DNA from: Chara braunii
Lineage: Eukaryota > Streptophyta > Charophyceae > Charales > Characeae
DNA length: 31,397 nucleotides
Direction: 5' to 3'
Assembly: GCA_003427395.1 (NCBI GenBank)
Contig: BFEA01000405.1
Coordinates: 1,332,556-1,363,952 of the forward strand
Shown: positions 17,510 to 27,650 of the stretch, one piece after another
How positions within the stretch are numbered: position 1 is the stretch's first letter
Layout of the letters: each line of letters starts with the position of its first letter
The notes under the pieces: model-generated
What the model was told of the DNA's origin: nothing
Databases searched by the model: none
The model's input: only the letters and a program-made list of their open reading frames with translations
Translations under genes and position numbers: made by a program

Positions 17510-17728
17510 ATTCTCTCAATTTCACCTCACAATACGTACCTACCACTACTCCTAATTGTAAGCATACAGGGAACCCGTAGCAGCCAGAACCGTCTTCCTG
17601 GCAGTACACACGACCTCCTTTTCTTTGTGTCGGCCTTTTTGTGGAAATGAAGAAGCACTGTTGCAAGGTCACAATATTGCCGCCCCCCCCCCCAAAAAAG
17701 TTTGGAAAACACGAGGCTGCTACAGTGA
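17510..17728. other. Spacer; fragment resembling the SINE 3' end
   Basis: GGGAACCCGTAGCAGCCA at about 17568 closely matches the 3' end of the SINE at about 18993 (GGGGAACCCCGTAGCAGCCA). It may be a truncated copy. The rest is unrecognised. Confidence 0.3.
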
Positions 17729-17954
17729 GGGCATACTCACACGGCCACCCCGAATCAAAGGGCCGATTTGAGGTTTTGGGGATGGTTCACGTCACACTGC
17801 TGTACCTTTTCAGATGGGACAAGGTCGCGGCCGTCTGGAGAAATGGGGATTTGGTAATTGAATGGTCACACGGGGCCATCTACAAATTGTGCAAGAACTT
17901 TTGTGAACGAATTTTTGCCAATTTTTGAAGAAAATGCAAAAAAAAAAAAGGACA

Positions 17955-17984
17955 TTTGCGGTCACCTCCAGAGGGGACCGCAAA
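17955..17984. repeat. Hairpin TTTGCGGTC...GACCGCAAA, first unit
   Basis: A 14-bp stem with one mismatch, followed by CCGCGGC...GGCCGC and CTGACAAATT. It is a diverged copy of the hairpin unit found twice at 18280-18761. Relative to those copies one stem pair is C-G here and A-T there. Confidence 0.7.
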
Positions 17985-18279
17985 ATCCCTTGGTCCGCGG
18001 CTTCCCAGGCCGCTGACAAATTGGCACAGGAATAGTACATTTGCGAATTTGGTAGATCCGTGTGATAGTCCTTTTCCCCTCTTTTTTTGGGATTTTGGGA
18101 TTATAGGTCCCCCTGTGAGGGCACACTCAGACTTCGGTAGCAAATCCGTATATATTGCAAAAATGGGTTGGGCCGAATTGGGGTATTTGGGACATTTCAG
18201 GTCACACTGCGTTCACACCACGTTCCCATTTTGGTAAAGACACAGTCGCTACCATTTCGCTAAAGACAAGGTCGTGCCA

Positions 18280-18761
18280 TCAGGGTGCTGCTGTTTGGGG
18301 TTTCCAGTCACACAGAAGTAACCCCAAATAGAGAACGTACATGTTCCCTTTTCCACTTTGCATTCATTTACAAAAATTAAATTAAAAAAAAAAAGGATTT
18401 TGCGGTAACCTCTGGAGGTTACCGCAAATTCCTCAAACCCGCGGCCGGGCTGGCCGCTGACAAATGGGTTTGCGAATGGGGTGTTTGGGGTCGGAACCAT
18501 TGTGTGTGACCAGCCGTGTGCAGGGTGCTGCTGTTTGGGGTTTCCAGTCACACAGAAGTAACCCCAAATAGAGAACGTACATGTTCCCTTTTCCACTTTG
18601 CATTCATTTACGAAAATTAAATAAATAAAAAAAAGGATTTTGCGGTAACCTCTGGCGGTTACCGCAAATTCCTCAAACCCGCGGCCGGGCAGGCTGCTGA
18701 CAAATGAGTTTGCGAATGGGGTGTTTGGGGTCGGAACAATTGTGTGTGACCAGCCGTGTGC
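18280..18761. repeat. Two 241-bp tandem units, each with a strong hairpin
   Basis: AGGGTGCTGCTGTTTGGGG starts each unit (18281 and 18522). Copies are more than 95% identical. Each carries the stem TTTGCGGTAACCTC / GAGGTTACCGCAAA (18399-18428 in copy 1, two-base loop; one stem base changed in copy 2). A second stem, GCGGCC-GGGCT-GGCCGC, follows in copy 1. Confidence 0.85.
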
Positions 18762-18984
18762 ACATTTTTTTGGGAGTTTTACGGTTTTCGTACCCAGTGT
18801 GAGCGTGCCCTGAGTACGCCCTGATTTTGAAATAAAAGAGAAAGGAACAAACAGTGAACGTACAACGCAAATTTTTTTTATTTTTTTTTTATATAATAAA
18901 GGCTAATTCTTTAAGCCCAACCAATTCAATTACCTGTCAAATCTGGACAGGACGGCCTTTCAGGCCTTTTTTATTGTCATTATA

Positions 18985-19352
18985 GTATTATGGGGAACCC
19001 CGTAGCAGCCACATCCGTGCTCAAGCCTCCAACGAGGGAACATGCNGGAGCTGCACCCNCCAGCAGGTGCGATACCTGCTACAGCAGGTGGGCGATACCG
19101 GCCAGGGGTCAGCCGGTAGCATCAGGACCGAGCTTCTTCGATGGGCCAGTCACTGTGCCTCCCCTCNGGTCCCCTCCCCCTNTGAACATCAGCAGTCTCT
19201 GCTCAATGCCACNCGGGGGGANCAACGGCATATCTCTAGGTGGCGGGCGCCAAGCTTGCCCAGGAAGGTACATGAGGCCAATGGGGATTGAACCCAAGAC
19301 CTCCTGAATGTCACTTGCGTGCCTTACCAACTGAGCTAGGCCGCCGGACCAA
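18985..19352 (-). mobile_element. tRNA-derived SINE
   Basis: On the minus strand from 19350 a tRNA-like head carries an A box (TAGCTCAGTTGG, 19327-19338) and a B box (GGTTCAATCC, near 19286-19296). These are the internal RNA polymerase III promoter. A non-tRNA body of about 270 bp with CACCTGCTG repeats follows, and then an A-rich tail, ATAATGACAATAAAAAAGG. A T-rich run precedes the head. Six single Ns inside the body (19046, 19059, 19167, 19182, 19213, 19222) suggest that reads from different copies were merged. Confidence 0.75.
19273..19350 (-). pseudogene. tRNA-like head of the SINE
   Basis: The length (about 75 nt), the A and B boxes and the acceptor-like start GGTCCGGCGGCC are tRNA-like. 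The acceptor ends do not pair well, and the sequence continues straight into the SINE body. It is a tRNA relic and not a working tRNA gene. Confidence 0.65.
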
Positions 19353-19578
19353 AAAAAAAGAAAGAAAAAAAAAAAAAAAAAAAAAAAACTTTTTCCCTTT
19401 TCCTGAATCAGTTCAAAACTCAGAATGCTGCATGATTTCCTCTCCGTCGATGGCGTGTAGCAATCCAACTGTGTCGCAAGTGATTGAAAACCGTACGTAC
19501 TGTAATGTACACGATATAATACGGCGCTAGTGGGTCCTGGCCCCAGGGGCCATGTTAATCTATCTTATGTCCTAGGGC
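19353..19578. other. A-run and spacer before the Harbinger element
   Basis: An A-rich run of about 40 bp precedes mixed sequence. No gene. It ends in CCTAGGGC, which forms the left part of a split GGGCATACTCACA motif. Confidence 0.5.
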
Positions 19579-20169
19579 ATAGGGGCTCGTTCGACACTCC
19601 TCGGGCGCGTAAAATCCCCGCGGAAATCATCGTTCCACCTATCCTCGGGGAACAAAACGGAAAAAAAATGTGAAAACATTTCCTCGGGGTTTCCTCGGGG
19701 ATTCCTCGGGCTACAGCCATTTCGACGCGTTCCCCAAGGGACCTCCCGAGGTCCCGTGGAGGTCGAGCATCCAGAAGAATCGGAGCGTCGCCGACAGCTC
19801 TCTCGATGACAATTTTCGACGCGGCTGGTCCATTGCTGTTCCTGGCGGCCAGTGGACGGACATCTCCGGTTGGCAACGGTCGGCGTCATGGAATACTTCG
19901 CCAACGGTCCCTTCGGCGGCCTGCCGTCCTTCGCGACATCGGAAAGGGGCTGCCTTGCGTTGCCGCCCTTCGACACTGGTGGGAAAGCGGCCAACGGTCG
20001 GCAGATTCGAATGCTTCAGGCCGCCCCCCCTTTCCCGACCGCGTTGTGTCTTCCGCGACAGAGCACGTTACCCACCGTTTGTCGTTAGCTGCGATCGGCC
20101 GCTTTCGGCAGAGTGACCGTCGACGTTTCCTATACGTCCACGGCTGTCTTTCAGGTGCTCGTGCGTTTC

Positions 20170-21459
20170 ATGGCCGACATATTTCGGAGGCTGCCACTGC
20201 TGGTGCTGGTCGTTCGCCTGCTTCTCCTCGTAGTGCTCTTCCACGTTTGTGTCGTCGGCATCGTTCCGCGACGTGGGCGCAGGCAACGGTGTGCAAAGAA
20301 GGACGTCAGTATGGATGGGCGGCAGGCGGTTTGCAGGTCTGCAGGGGGTGAGGGTGGTGGCCAACGGGCCGGGCAGAGCCCGTGTAGAGGTTCAAAGGCG
20401 GTGGAGCGGTCGGAGTACTCGCACCTGCCACCACACTTGCAGCCTTTGCCAGACACATCGGACGAGGAGGAGGACGACAGACGTTCACGTGCCGTGGCAC
20501 TGGGAAGCGGGTCTACACAGGAGTTGACGGCCACAGAGCTTTGTGGAAGCCACAATCCCAGTTATGGGCAGTCGTACACCCAGCTCCTCCAGCAGGGCCT
20601 GAGCGGCGACGAAGGAGATGGACGTGTGAATCTGACGTTCGGTCTGTGCAGTGGGAGGTCGTCATCTTCGACGCGGTCAGTGCTAGTCGACAACCGTCCT
20701 GATGACGACGGCGACCAGGTGACGGCTGTTGCACGATCGTCGAAGTCTCCAGCGTCGTCGGTCCGCATGGCGTCAGGGAACAACAGGGATCCTTGTACGC
20801 AGCAATACATGGCGCCGGCTGCCTCAAGGGGTGCCTCGGCTCGCCCGTCGTGGATGTTGTCCCCGTCTCCCTTGTCCGCCAATTCGAGTGCGGCTCGCAA
20901 TCGGGGGGAATGCCGGGAGCATGATTGCGGGATCGAGGAAAGAGGTGACGCATGCGACGGAAGGGAGGTGTGGGAAGAACAACGACGGATGCTCCATTCG
21001 CGACGGCAAAAATCCATAACACGGGGCGTGCAGCGACTGCAAGTGGTGGACGACGAAAACGATGGCGACGCACCTGATGTTCGCGGCAACGATCAGGACT
21101 TGAACGACGATGACTGCGGGGGTGGGGAGGACGACGCATGGCAAGTGTCGCCATCCAAGCAAGGCAGCATGGGGGGGAAGGGCGGGAGGGCGAAGGCGTC
21201 TGTTCGCAACGGTCGGCGAGGGAAGAAGGCGATGAGGAAGGGGATCGACGTCGAAGCTGACGGCGATGCAGAAGGCGGTCGTCATTTCTGGTTTGTCGAC
21301 GACATGGTGGCCCTGATACAGGCTAAACGTGACCAGGACGCGCATTTGCAGGGAATGGGCACCGCGTACGCTCGTATGAAGCCGCGAGAATGGAAGTGGT
21401 TGGATGTGGAGCCAAGGCCTCCGCGCGTGCCCATAAACTGGACAGATGGACGATCCTGA
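20170..21459 (+). pseudogene. Harbinger Myb/SANT-like DNA-binding protein, 3'-truncated
   Basis: The frame is open from a GTG at 20113; the first ATG is at 20170 and another, at 20311 (MDGRQ), is plausible. The long, disordered, Asp/Ser-rich N-terminus contains SYTQLLQQGLSGDEG and VNLTFGL blocks. The Myb/trihelix-type domain is at the end: WFVDDMVALIQAKRDQDAHL, then GMGTAYARMKPREWKWLDVE. Such proteins partner the transposase at the element ends. After EPR (about 21417) the domain is lost and the frame runs antisense through the transposase to a stop at 21459. The third helix of the domain is missing, so DNA binding is probably impaired. Confidence 0.75.
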
Positions 21460-22120
21460 CGTTGTGGCAACTTCCCGGGTAACGGACGAACACATCCAGC
21501 ACGAGCAAGTTCAAATCCACGACAACCTGTGCCTGCATGGAGAAACGCTGTTTCCTATCGTAGTAGTCCTCCCCGGGGCAATTCGCAGGCTTGTCGATGA
21601 AGATGTGGGTGCAGTCGATGCACCCATGGCAGTTGGGGAAACCCTTAACAGCGAAAGCGTGCAAGACAACCGCCTTCTGCAGACCCGTCGGCCACGAGAT
21701 CTTGTAAGGGAATGCACTGAGCAACGCCGCAGTCACATCCCGCACCGCCACCAACCCGGAAGATCAGCCAATGCCAAAGCTGCATGTCCCGCTCTCGTAT
21801 GTCTCCCCCGACGCCCACCTGTACAAAGCGTAGGCGACAATCTTGTCTGGCTGGAGGGGCTCCCTACAGAAAGTGACACGTCGCTCAAGGAAGGGAGACA
21901 GAGCTTCCGTTATCTCTCGGAATACACGTGGCGACATTCGTAGCTTCTCCCTGAAGTAGTCCGCCGTCGCGTCGTCGCATAGCCGGAGATCCTCCCATGT
22001 GCCGCCTGTACGTCGCTTCATCCACCATTTGGGCATCGCTCTGGGGAACGCTACACAACCCATGGCGTAGCACACCTGCAGCACATCGTCGCAAATGGTA
22101 GCGCGACGCGGGCCGCACAA
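21415..22120 (-). pseudogene. Harbinger (HARBI1/DDE_Tnp_4-type) transposase, stop codon and 3' truncation
   Basis: The N-terminal part (22120 to 21767) includes KLRMSPRVFREITEALSPFL and the helix-turn-helix-like PDKIVAYALYRWASGETYES. An in-frame TGA (21764-21766) follows FGIG, where CGA (Arg) would be expected; one transition explains it. The frame continues to the catalytic core with GCIDCTHIFI, which carries the first Asp, and the YYDRKQRFSMQAQVVVD block. The second acidic residue is replaced by Asn in PGSCHNVRI. The third catalytic residue lies beyond the deletion at about 21417. It begins at a TTG in the open frame, and no good ATG is evident. It is not functional. Confidence 0.85.
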
Positions 22121-22678
22121 CAGCGCTGCCAGCAGTGAAGACGACAGTGCTCAGCGCAACTGGCGATGGAAATCCACGTTCGCGAAAGCGGGAGGACGAA
22201 CGCGATCGTGTCACGCCGTGTCCATTCCTTCCAACGCGTACATGTACATTCCGCGTGTCGTCAGAAGCGCGCCGCCACCAAAATCCAAAACGTCCACCAT
22301 CGAACAATGTCGCCGCCGTCACCCGCAAGGGACGCCCACGCTTGTACACGCTTGTTCGCAAAAATTCGAATTCAAATTTCGAACTGGGACACCGCGCCTT
22401 TTTCGTGCCATTTTTTTTTTCCCGCCGCAGACCCCAGTCGTGCACGCCACCAACACTGGACCATCGACACCCACACGGACATGCAGCATGGACCAAACAC
22501 CGACCCCCCCCCCGTGTCCACTCGTCGATATATGAAATTGGCCGCGGGACGCCTCGAGAAATCGTCCTCGGGGAACATTTTCGGGGATGAGTGGAACAAA
22601 GGCAGGATTTTCCTCCGGCGACTCCAAGGAATTGTCCTCGGGGCCCGAGGATGCCCCGAGGAGTGTCGAACGAGCCCC

Positions 22679-23010
22679 ATACTCACATTAACACTTTTTC
22701 ACTTATTTTTGGACGGAATTATTGCTAGATGCTTACAGATCAGGCCATGAGGTCCAATACATTTACCATTTTGCTAGTGTAAGCAAGCCCTTAAAAGTGA
22801 AAGTGAAAACCAAAGAAAAGAAATCTATCTTTTCTGTGTGTAGTTCCAATTTTGACAGCTCTCCCGAATTCCGCTCCTGGCATTTGCGCAACTGTGGGCA
22901 TACTCACACTTGGACCTTTTTACTTTTTTCAGACATGATTCCAGTCAGATGCATCCAGGTCTGGCGTAATTGCTGTCAGATGTATTTGAAAAAAGTGTTA
23001 GTGTAAGTGT
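22679..23010. repeat. Small repeats with GGGCATACTCACAC ends
   Basis: Joining across the Harbinger insertion gives GGGC-ATA-CTCACATT, and a partial inverse (AGTGTAAGCAAGCCC) lies at 22777-22791. A second copy starts GGGCATACTCACACTTGG at about 22897 and reaches TTAGTGTAAGTGTGTC near 23008. Both resemble short MITEs of the same family as 17729-18810. Confidence 0.5.
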
Positions 23011-23860
23011 GTCATCTGTAGGTTGGGAAAGTTTTGCATTGCAGCATATCGGAGCACAAAAGTTAGGGCCTCGTCATAGTAGTCTCAAAACCGTGAAATA
23101 TTCGCCAACTGTCAGAGCATTTTCGACATTCACAGTTTCGACACAAAGGCCGCCTTCACCACACCGTATGTCGAAGACCAAAAGTTTCGTTGTTAGAAAA
23201 GGGAAAAAAGAAAAGAAGAAAGAAGAAGACACGGGATGTGGCAGCGCCGGTACCTGGAGCCTGATAGATGTCGAAATCTACACATCCTTCACAACCTCAT
23301 TTAGGAGATGTTGAAATGTGACGAGCAGTTTTCTACAACCGCGCGGGTTTCTGCGCAAGGCTATATGATGAGGGGGGGGGGGAAGAATTGGTTGAGTAGG
23401 AATGGTCTGGCAGATTGCATGGATGCCCCTGCTTTTCCTTATCTCTTTCGATTAAAGGTCGGTGTGGTCCCACATAGGTTGATAGTTGATTGCGTCTCAG
23501 CGAGCGCGAGGTTGCCATAGCTTCTTTCTTGTTTTGCTGTGGGAAATGGGAATTTCGACATGATTCTCGCGAGGGGAAATCTTTTTGAATTTTCAACCGA
23601 TGTCGAGCCCCCGCGGGCTCTCAGAATTTGCTTCGTTTGGATTTTCTTTGCAATTAGGATTTAGACTAGGAGTTTGGGCGCATCTCAATTTCTTCTGCGC
23701 GGCGCTTCCTGCTTGCGGACATTCGACCACGTCAGGAACTGTGTTCTGACTTTTCCCCGCTTTAATCTCGTGTGTAACTGTCATCTTTGTTTTGGCGTGC
23801 GTGATTGTGAATGTAATCCTCTCGTTCTTGATTTTTTTTGTGGCACCCTTGTGCGCACAT
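23011..23860. other. No gene recognised
   Basis: Mixed sequence with a short AG-rich run near 23205-23232 and a G run near 23372. No motif identified on either strand. Confidence 0.4.
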
Positions 23861-23866
23861 ACGTGT

Positions 23867-23895
23867 GGCGGACCCACCAGGTGTGGTGCTCCGCC
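23867..23895. repeat. GC-rich hairpin
   Basis: GGCGGA and CACCA (23867-23879) pair with TGGTG and TCCGCC (23884-23895) around a GGTG loop. A second hairpin, ATACCCTT-AC-AAGGGTAT, lies near 24059-24076. No context explains either. Confidence 0.6.
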
Positions 23896-24089
23896 TGGGA
23901 TAGAGATGGAGGTGGAGGAAGAAGGGGGAGCGAGATGGCACAGTGCAGCTCCCACGCTAGACTCCAACGCGCGTATTCCAAATTGTGCGAATGTAGAATG
24001 AAACGGAAAACAGACAACAGTTGGGGTATACCCCAGCGGACTGACGGTGTCGGTGCGAATACCCTTACAAGGGTATCCGCCCTGGTTTT

Positions 24090-24750
24090 TGCAAGTGACA
24101 AGAAAATAAGTTTGGTTTAAGAATTTAACTATTCCGCGCGAGGGCGCGGCTGTGTCTGTGGTCAGCGTTGACTGAATAGTGAACCAAAGTAAAGAGTGTG
24201 TGGGTGCACAGAGTTAAGGCGCGCGTGTGATTTTTCCTTTTGATCGTGAAGCCGGCTTAGTTGACCAGCCAGAGTTTTATTACTGAATATGCTAAGGGCT
24301 AGAAGGTTTTCGTCTTTTTGGTCGGCGCGTTTGCTCGGTGGTAGGTTTCGCGTATGGGGTGATGCGCGCGGCGGCCACGACACAGTTGGACCAAACCAGC
24401 GGGAATGCTTAGCTGTTCGCCGATGGAGAAGTGGCCCAGAACGCTGTTTTAGCTGGGCGCTGCGCAGCACTTCTTTATATAAAGCTTTGTGCATGTTGAA
24501 TTTAGGCTTGGGTTTAGCCCTATAGGTTACGATGTTGGATTTGTGAAACAGAGGTGCGGGGTTTGAGGCGAGTCGACGGCAGCGTGGGAGTGGCGGAGCG
24601 TTGAAGGGGTTGAGGGGTTGAGGGTCCCGCGGGACTATCCCCCTTAGTTTTTGTTGGGGAAGTCTGGTTGCGGGCCCACTTGGCAGAACCAGAGAATTGC
24701 CAGTAGGTCCCGGTCCCTCTTTCCCGGTCGGTATTATTTTTATTACCTTT
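24090..24750. other. No gene recognised
   Basis: G/T-rich single-copy-like sequence without a recognisable open frame or RNA. A TATATAAAG-like word lies near 24475, but no gene can be tied to it. Confidence 0.4.
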
Positions 24751-24757
24751 GTTATTC

Positions 24758-25303
24758 TCTATGATAAATTGGGTATCTGGCGGGATAATCTGGTCGGATT
24801 ATCTAGCCGGATGATGGGGGGTAGGATCATCCGAAAATCCGGATGATTAAAAAAAAGGCCAAAAAAAAAGCAAAAAAAAAAAAAAAAAAAAAAGTGATAT
24901 TGCGCATGCAAAATACAATAGAACTACATTCCTATTTCATGAAAAGCTTGATAGGGCATTGAAGGGTTCAAAAGGGGTAAGATAGGGAATAAAGGGGTTT
25001 AGAGGGGGGATGCTTATATCATTCTATAATTTTTTATTTTAATATTATTTTCTTCTTCTGTTTTATTTTTTATCTTTATATTTGTTGAGATATCAAAGAT
25101 GACCTCAATCCAAATGTTGTTCGTATCATTCATCTGAACAACATACTTTTTTTCCAGATTTTTTTGATTTTTTTTTTTTTGGTAAAAAAAAATATTTTGC
25201 GCAGGGCCAGATTTTCCATATCCGGGATTAATCCGGAAAATTCATCCGGATTGAAAATTCCGGATAAAATTGGTCTGCCGGATATCCGAAATTTTATCAT
25301 AGA
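24758..25303. mobile_element. MITE with imperfect ~30-bp TIRs and TTATTC duplication
   Basis: TCTATGATAAATTGGGTATC (24758) is matched in inverse at 25303 by TCTATGATAAAATTTCGGAT (minus strand). Both run on into CTGGCGGG/CCGGCAGAC-like sequence. TTATTC flanks both ends (24752-24757 and 25304-25309). Subterminal CCGGAT/ATCCGG words recur near each end, and the interior is A/T-rich with poly-A. No coding sequence. Superfamily uncertain. Confidence 0.65.
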
Positions 25304-25359
25304 TTATTCTTGTTATTTTTATTTTTCCTCCTTTGGAGTCCGGGACCGATACCGGCCCT

Positions 25360-25440
25360 GAGACGGGCTGGTGAGTCGAGCACCCATCTTAGTAAGTACA
25401 CCCTTGAACTGTCGAAGTACAGACCCATGTTCGAACCTAG
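25360..25440 (+). other. Possible tRNA-like (pol III B-box) segment upstream of the U6-like copy
   Basis: GTTCGAACC (about 25429) resembles a B box, and TCTTAGTAAGTACACC about 40 bp upstream is a weak A box. The whole does not fold as a clean tRNA. It may be a SINE head or chance. Confidence 0.25.
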
Positions 25441-25530
25441 ATGATGAAACTTGATGAATAAAACAAAATTTTTTGAGTTGCCCGGGACCGCTCCAGCCTC
25501 GGTAGACCCACAGGGCGCTACCGCGGCTAA

Positions 25531-25643
25531 GTCCTTCGGGGCATCTGCAAAAGTCGGAACGATACAGGGAAGGCTGGCACGGTCCCTGCGGGAGGATGAC
25601 GGGCGTAAAGCAGAACGGGGGCTGACGGTCGTTTTTTTTTTTT
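25531..25643 (+). pseudogene. Diverged U6 snRNA copy
   Basis: The + strand follows the U6 order throughout: GTCCTTCGGGGCATCTGCAA, then GGAACGATACAGGGAAG, CCCTGCG-GGAGGATGAC and a terminal T run, with the normal length of about 100 nt. Differences are mostly to G or C. The invariant ACAGAGA box reads ACAGGGA and the catalytic AGC triad reads GGC. Both residues are needed for splicing, so this copy is very probably non-functional. No TATA box is seen at -30. Confidence 0.75.
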
Positions 25644-25649
25644 CTTTCC

Positions 25650-27650
25650 ACTTTTCCATACCCGTCGGACTAACATGGTGTTGGCGGTGCGTGTTGGCGT
25701 CAAGTTCGTCAACATGAGAACAGACGGAGGTGAGGAGAAAGACATGATGAAAATGACGAAGTCCGAGAGGAATCAAGGGAGAGCGTGGGTTGACGAGGGA
25801 GAGTTGGGGAGCACCAAGAGGGACGGAACGAACGTGAGAGGACAGCTAGGCAGCGGTGAAACGGGCAGTAGAAAAGGACTGAACCCGGACGCAAAGTGGC
25901 GCCAGGTGCATTAGCGGAAGGTGGTGGTGAAGAGGTGGTCGGGTGCAGTCATGGAGGTATAGTGATCGTGATCCTGGTTTGGTTTCACCGGGATGAGAGG
26001 TGAATCCGGGGTTGTGTTCCCAGGTGAGTCCGAATCCATGATTAGAAAAGCACGACAAAGAGTATGTGAGTGGCTAGAGGATAAAGATCTTTGCAGGAAG
26101 ATCGAGGGAAGGTGAGTGAGGTGCAACGGGAAAGGAACAGCTCGCGCGAGTTCCAATTGGGCGCGGAAAGAAGCAAGATGGAGGTTTAGAGGGAAGGCGA
26201 ATTCAATTCTGTAGTTAGTTTGACCAGAGAGTTCGTAGGTTTGGAGTTAGCAGAGGTAAGGGGTGCGCCGAGCTATGGTGGAAGTAGGATTGGTAGAGAT
26301 CGGAGGTTGAGTATCGCTCTTGTTATCAGGCAAAATCAAGCGGGAGGAGCGTAGAACAGAGAGGGAGAAAAAAAACGCTTATCTCAGTAGAGCCGGTGAT
26401 GTGGGATGAATCAATAGTTGGCCTGCGGCCGAATTGCGTTGGTCCGGCACGTATGTTTGTCTATATTCTGGCGGAAAATCCCATCGACGGGAGGGAGGGC
26501 GAGACAAGCTGCAAGGGTTATAAACTTATCTGCTGGGAAGAGCACTGTTGTTCTCTTTGGACTAAGCAGTGGTGCGAGTGAGCTACGGACCTGAGGACTG
26601 ACTCGTGGGTTGTTGCGCTGCTCTACTTAGCCATCGTGGTAGTAAGGAGGAGGCAGCAAACCAGCCCCGGAGGTTACAAAGTTACTGACGGGGTGGCGTG
26701 CTGACTAGCCTGGCAAGTGGAGTAACGGGAATCTAGCTGCGTAGATAACAAGATTACTCTTCAACCAGGTAGCGATGTTTGCTAGCAAACAGAGCCACAA
26801 CAAGTCAACTGCGATAGCCGAGCGCTGCCTTTTCCATCAGCAACAGTAAAGAGGGAGGTCGCCCGCCAAGAACTGCAGATCTACCTGCTGATCGACACGA
26901 TGCTCGTCTTGTCGGATGGAAGTAACGGGTAACTGTAGCCTGAGCCGTAGTATCGGGGCCGCGCCATCACGCTCTTTACTCGGTCGTGGTGACCGTTACA
27001 GTTGTTCGCTGACTGTTGCAATCTGCTGGAGGCTGTGCTACTCCTGTTTACTAGGGCATTGAGTTGTGGCTGAGTGACCTTTAAACTGTTCGTTGTTGCT
27101 CATTCCGACTGCTATTGGTTACCACAATCTATTGCAAACTACTGCTGGCTGTTACTGACAGCTACAGGTTGTTGTAGGCTATTATTGGCTGTCGACCGTT
27201 ATAGGTTGTTTTCAGGCCACTTTGATGTGGCGTTTGGTCTAAGGAGGGCTGCCATGGTTCAGAGAAGTGGCTAGGTTTGAGGAAGGGGGTTAGTGTTGCG
27301 ATTTGGGAAGTCGTCGGGAGAAGCTGTGTCAACAGTTTGACTTCGTCTGACCAAGCGACAACGGTTCTTGGCCATCATTGCGGGGCCCTCAGGCGAATGA
27401 AGATACTAAGGCCCTCTCCTGAGAATTGAGTTGTTCCCCTCGTGTATCTCGAGAGTCTCAAAACCCTCCTTCTGCTCTTCTTAATCTAAGTCTAGTCTTG
27501 TTACGAGAGGAAGGTGGCAGGCGGGATTGCAACCCGTAGGACCGTAGCAAGACTCTGTAGGGAGTCAGCCCATCGATTGCGGGAACTCTGCCGGAACTCA
27601 AGAGGAGTTCTGGAGGCAGGGAACTGAAAGGTAACCATTTCTCTCCTTCT
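25650..27650. other. No gene recognised
   Basis: Two kb with only short open frames. It contains a purine-rich part (25700-26200) and a TTG/CTG-rich low-complexity part (27000-27215, repeated GGCTATTATTGGCTGT-like words). No long-terminal-repeat primer site or polyprotein was found. Confidence 0.4.

Larger units (their letters stand above)
17729..18810. mobile_element. Inverted-repeat element with GGGCRYACTCACAC ends and TGA duplication
   Basis: GGGCATACTCACAC (17729-17742) is matched by the inverted GTGTGAGCGTGCCC at 18797-18810. TGA flanks both ends (17726-17728 and 18811-18813). A second, overlapping right end (GAGTACGCCC, then TGA) follows at 18820. An internal copy of the terminal motif lies at about 18118. 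Three-base duplications fit Harbinger-type MITEs. No coding capacity seen. Confidence 0.55.
19582..22678. mobile_element. Harbinger DNA transposon, internally deleted, with 24-bp perfect TIRs
   Basis: GGGGCTCGTTCGACACTCCT (first 20 of 24 nt, 19582-19605) is the exact reverse complement of 22655-22678. ATA is present on both sides (19579-19581 and 22679-22681), the three-base duplication expected of Harbinger. TCCTCGGGG words cluster near both ends (19642, 19681, 19692, 22564, 22634) and may bind transposase. The element carries a Myb-like gene (+) and a transposase gene (-) pointing at each other. Both lack their 3' ends. Confidence 0.9.

Noticed and set aside
19273-19350. Functional tRNA gene
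   Set aside because: A and B boxes are good, but the acceptor ends do not pair and the sequence continues into a SINE body with an A-rich tail.
20562-21154. Minus-strand frames of 175 and 213 codons antisense to the Myb-like gene
   Set aside because: They are shadows of the GC-rich coding strand and have no recognisable motif, whereas the plus frame carries the Myb/SANT block.
21885-22750. Several 100-200 codon frames in the right arm of the Harbinger element
   Set aside because: They overlap the transposase in other frames or the non-coding arm; none resembles a known transposon protein.
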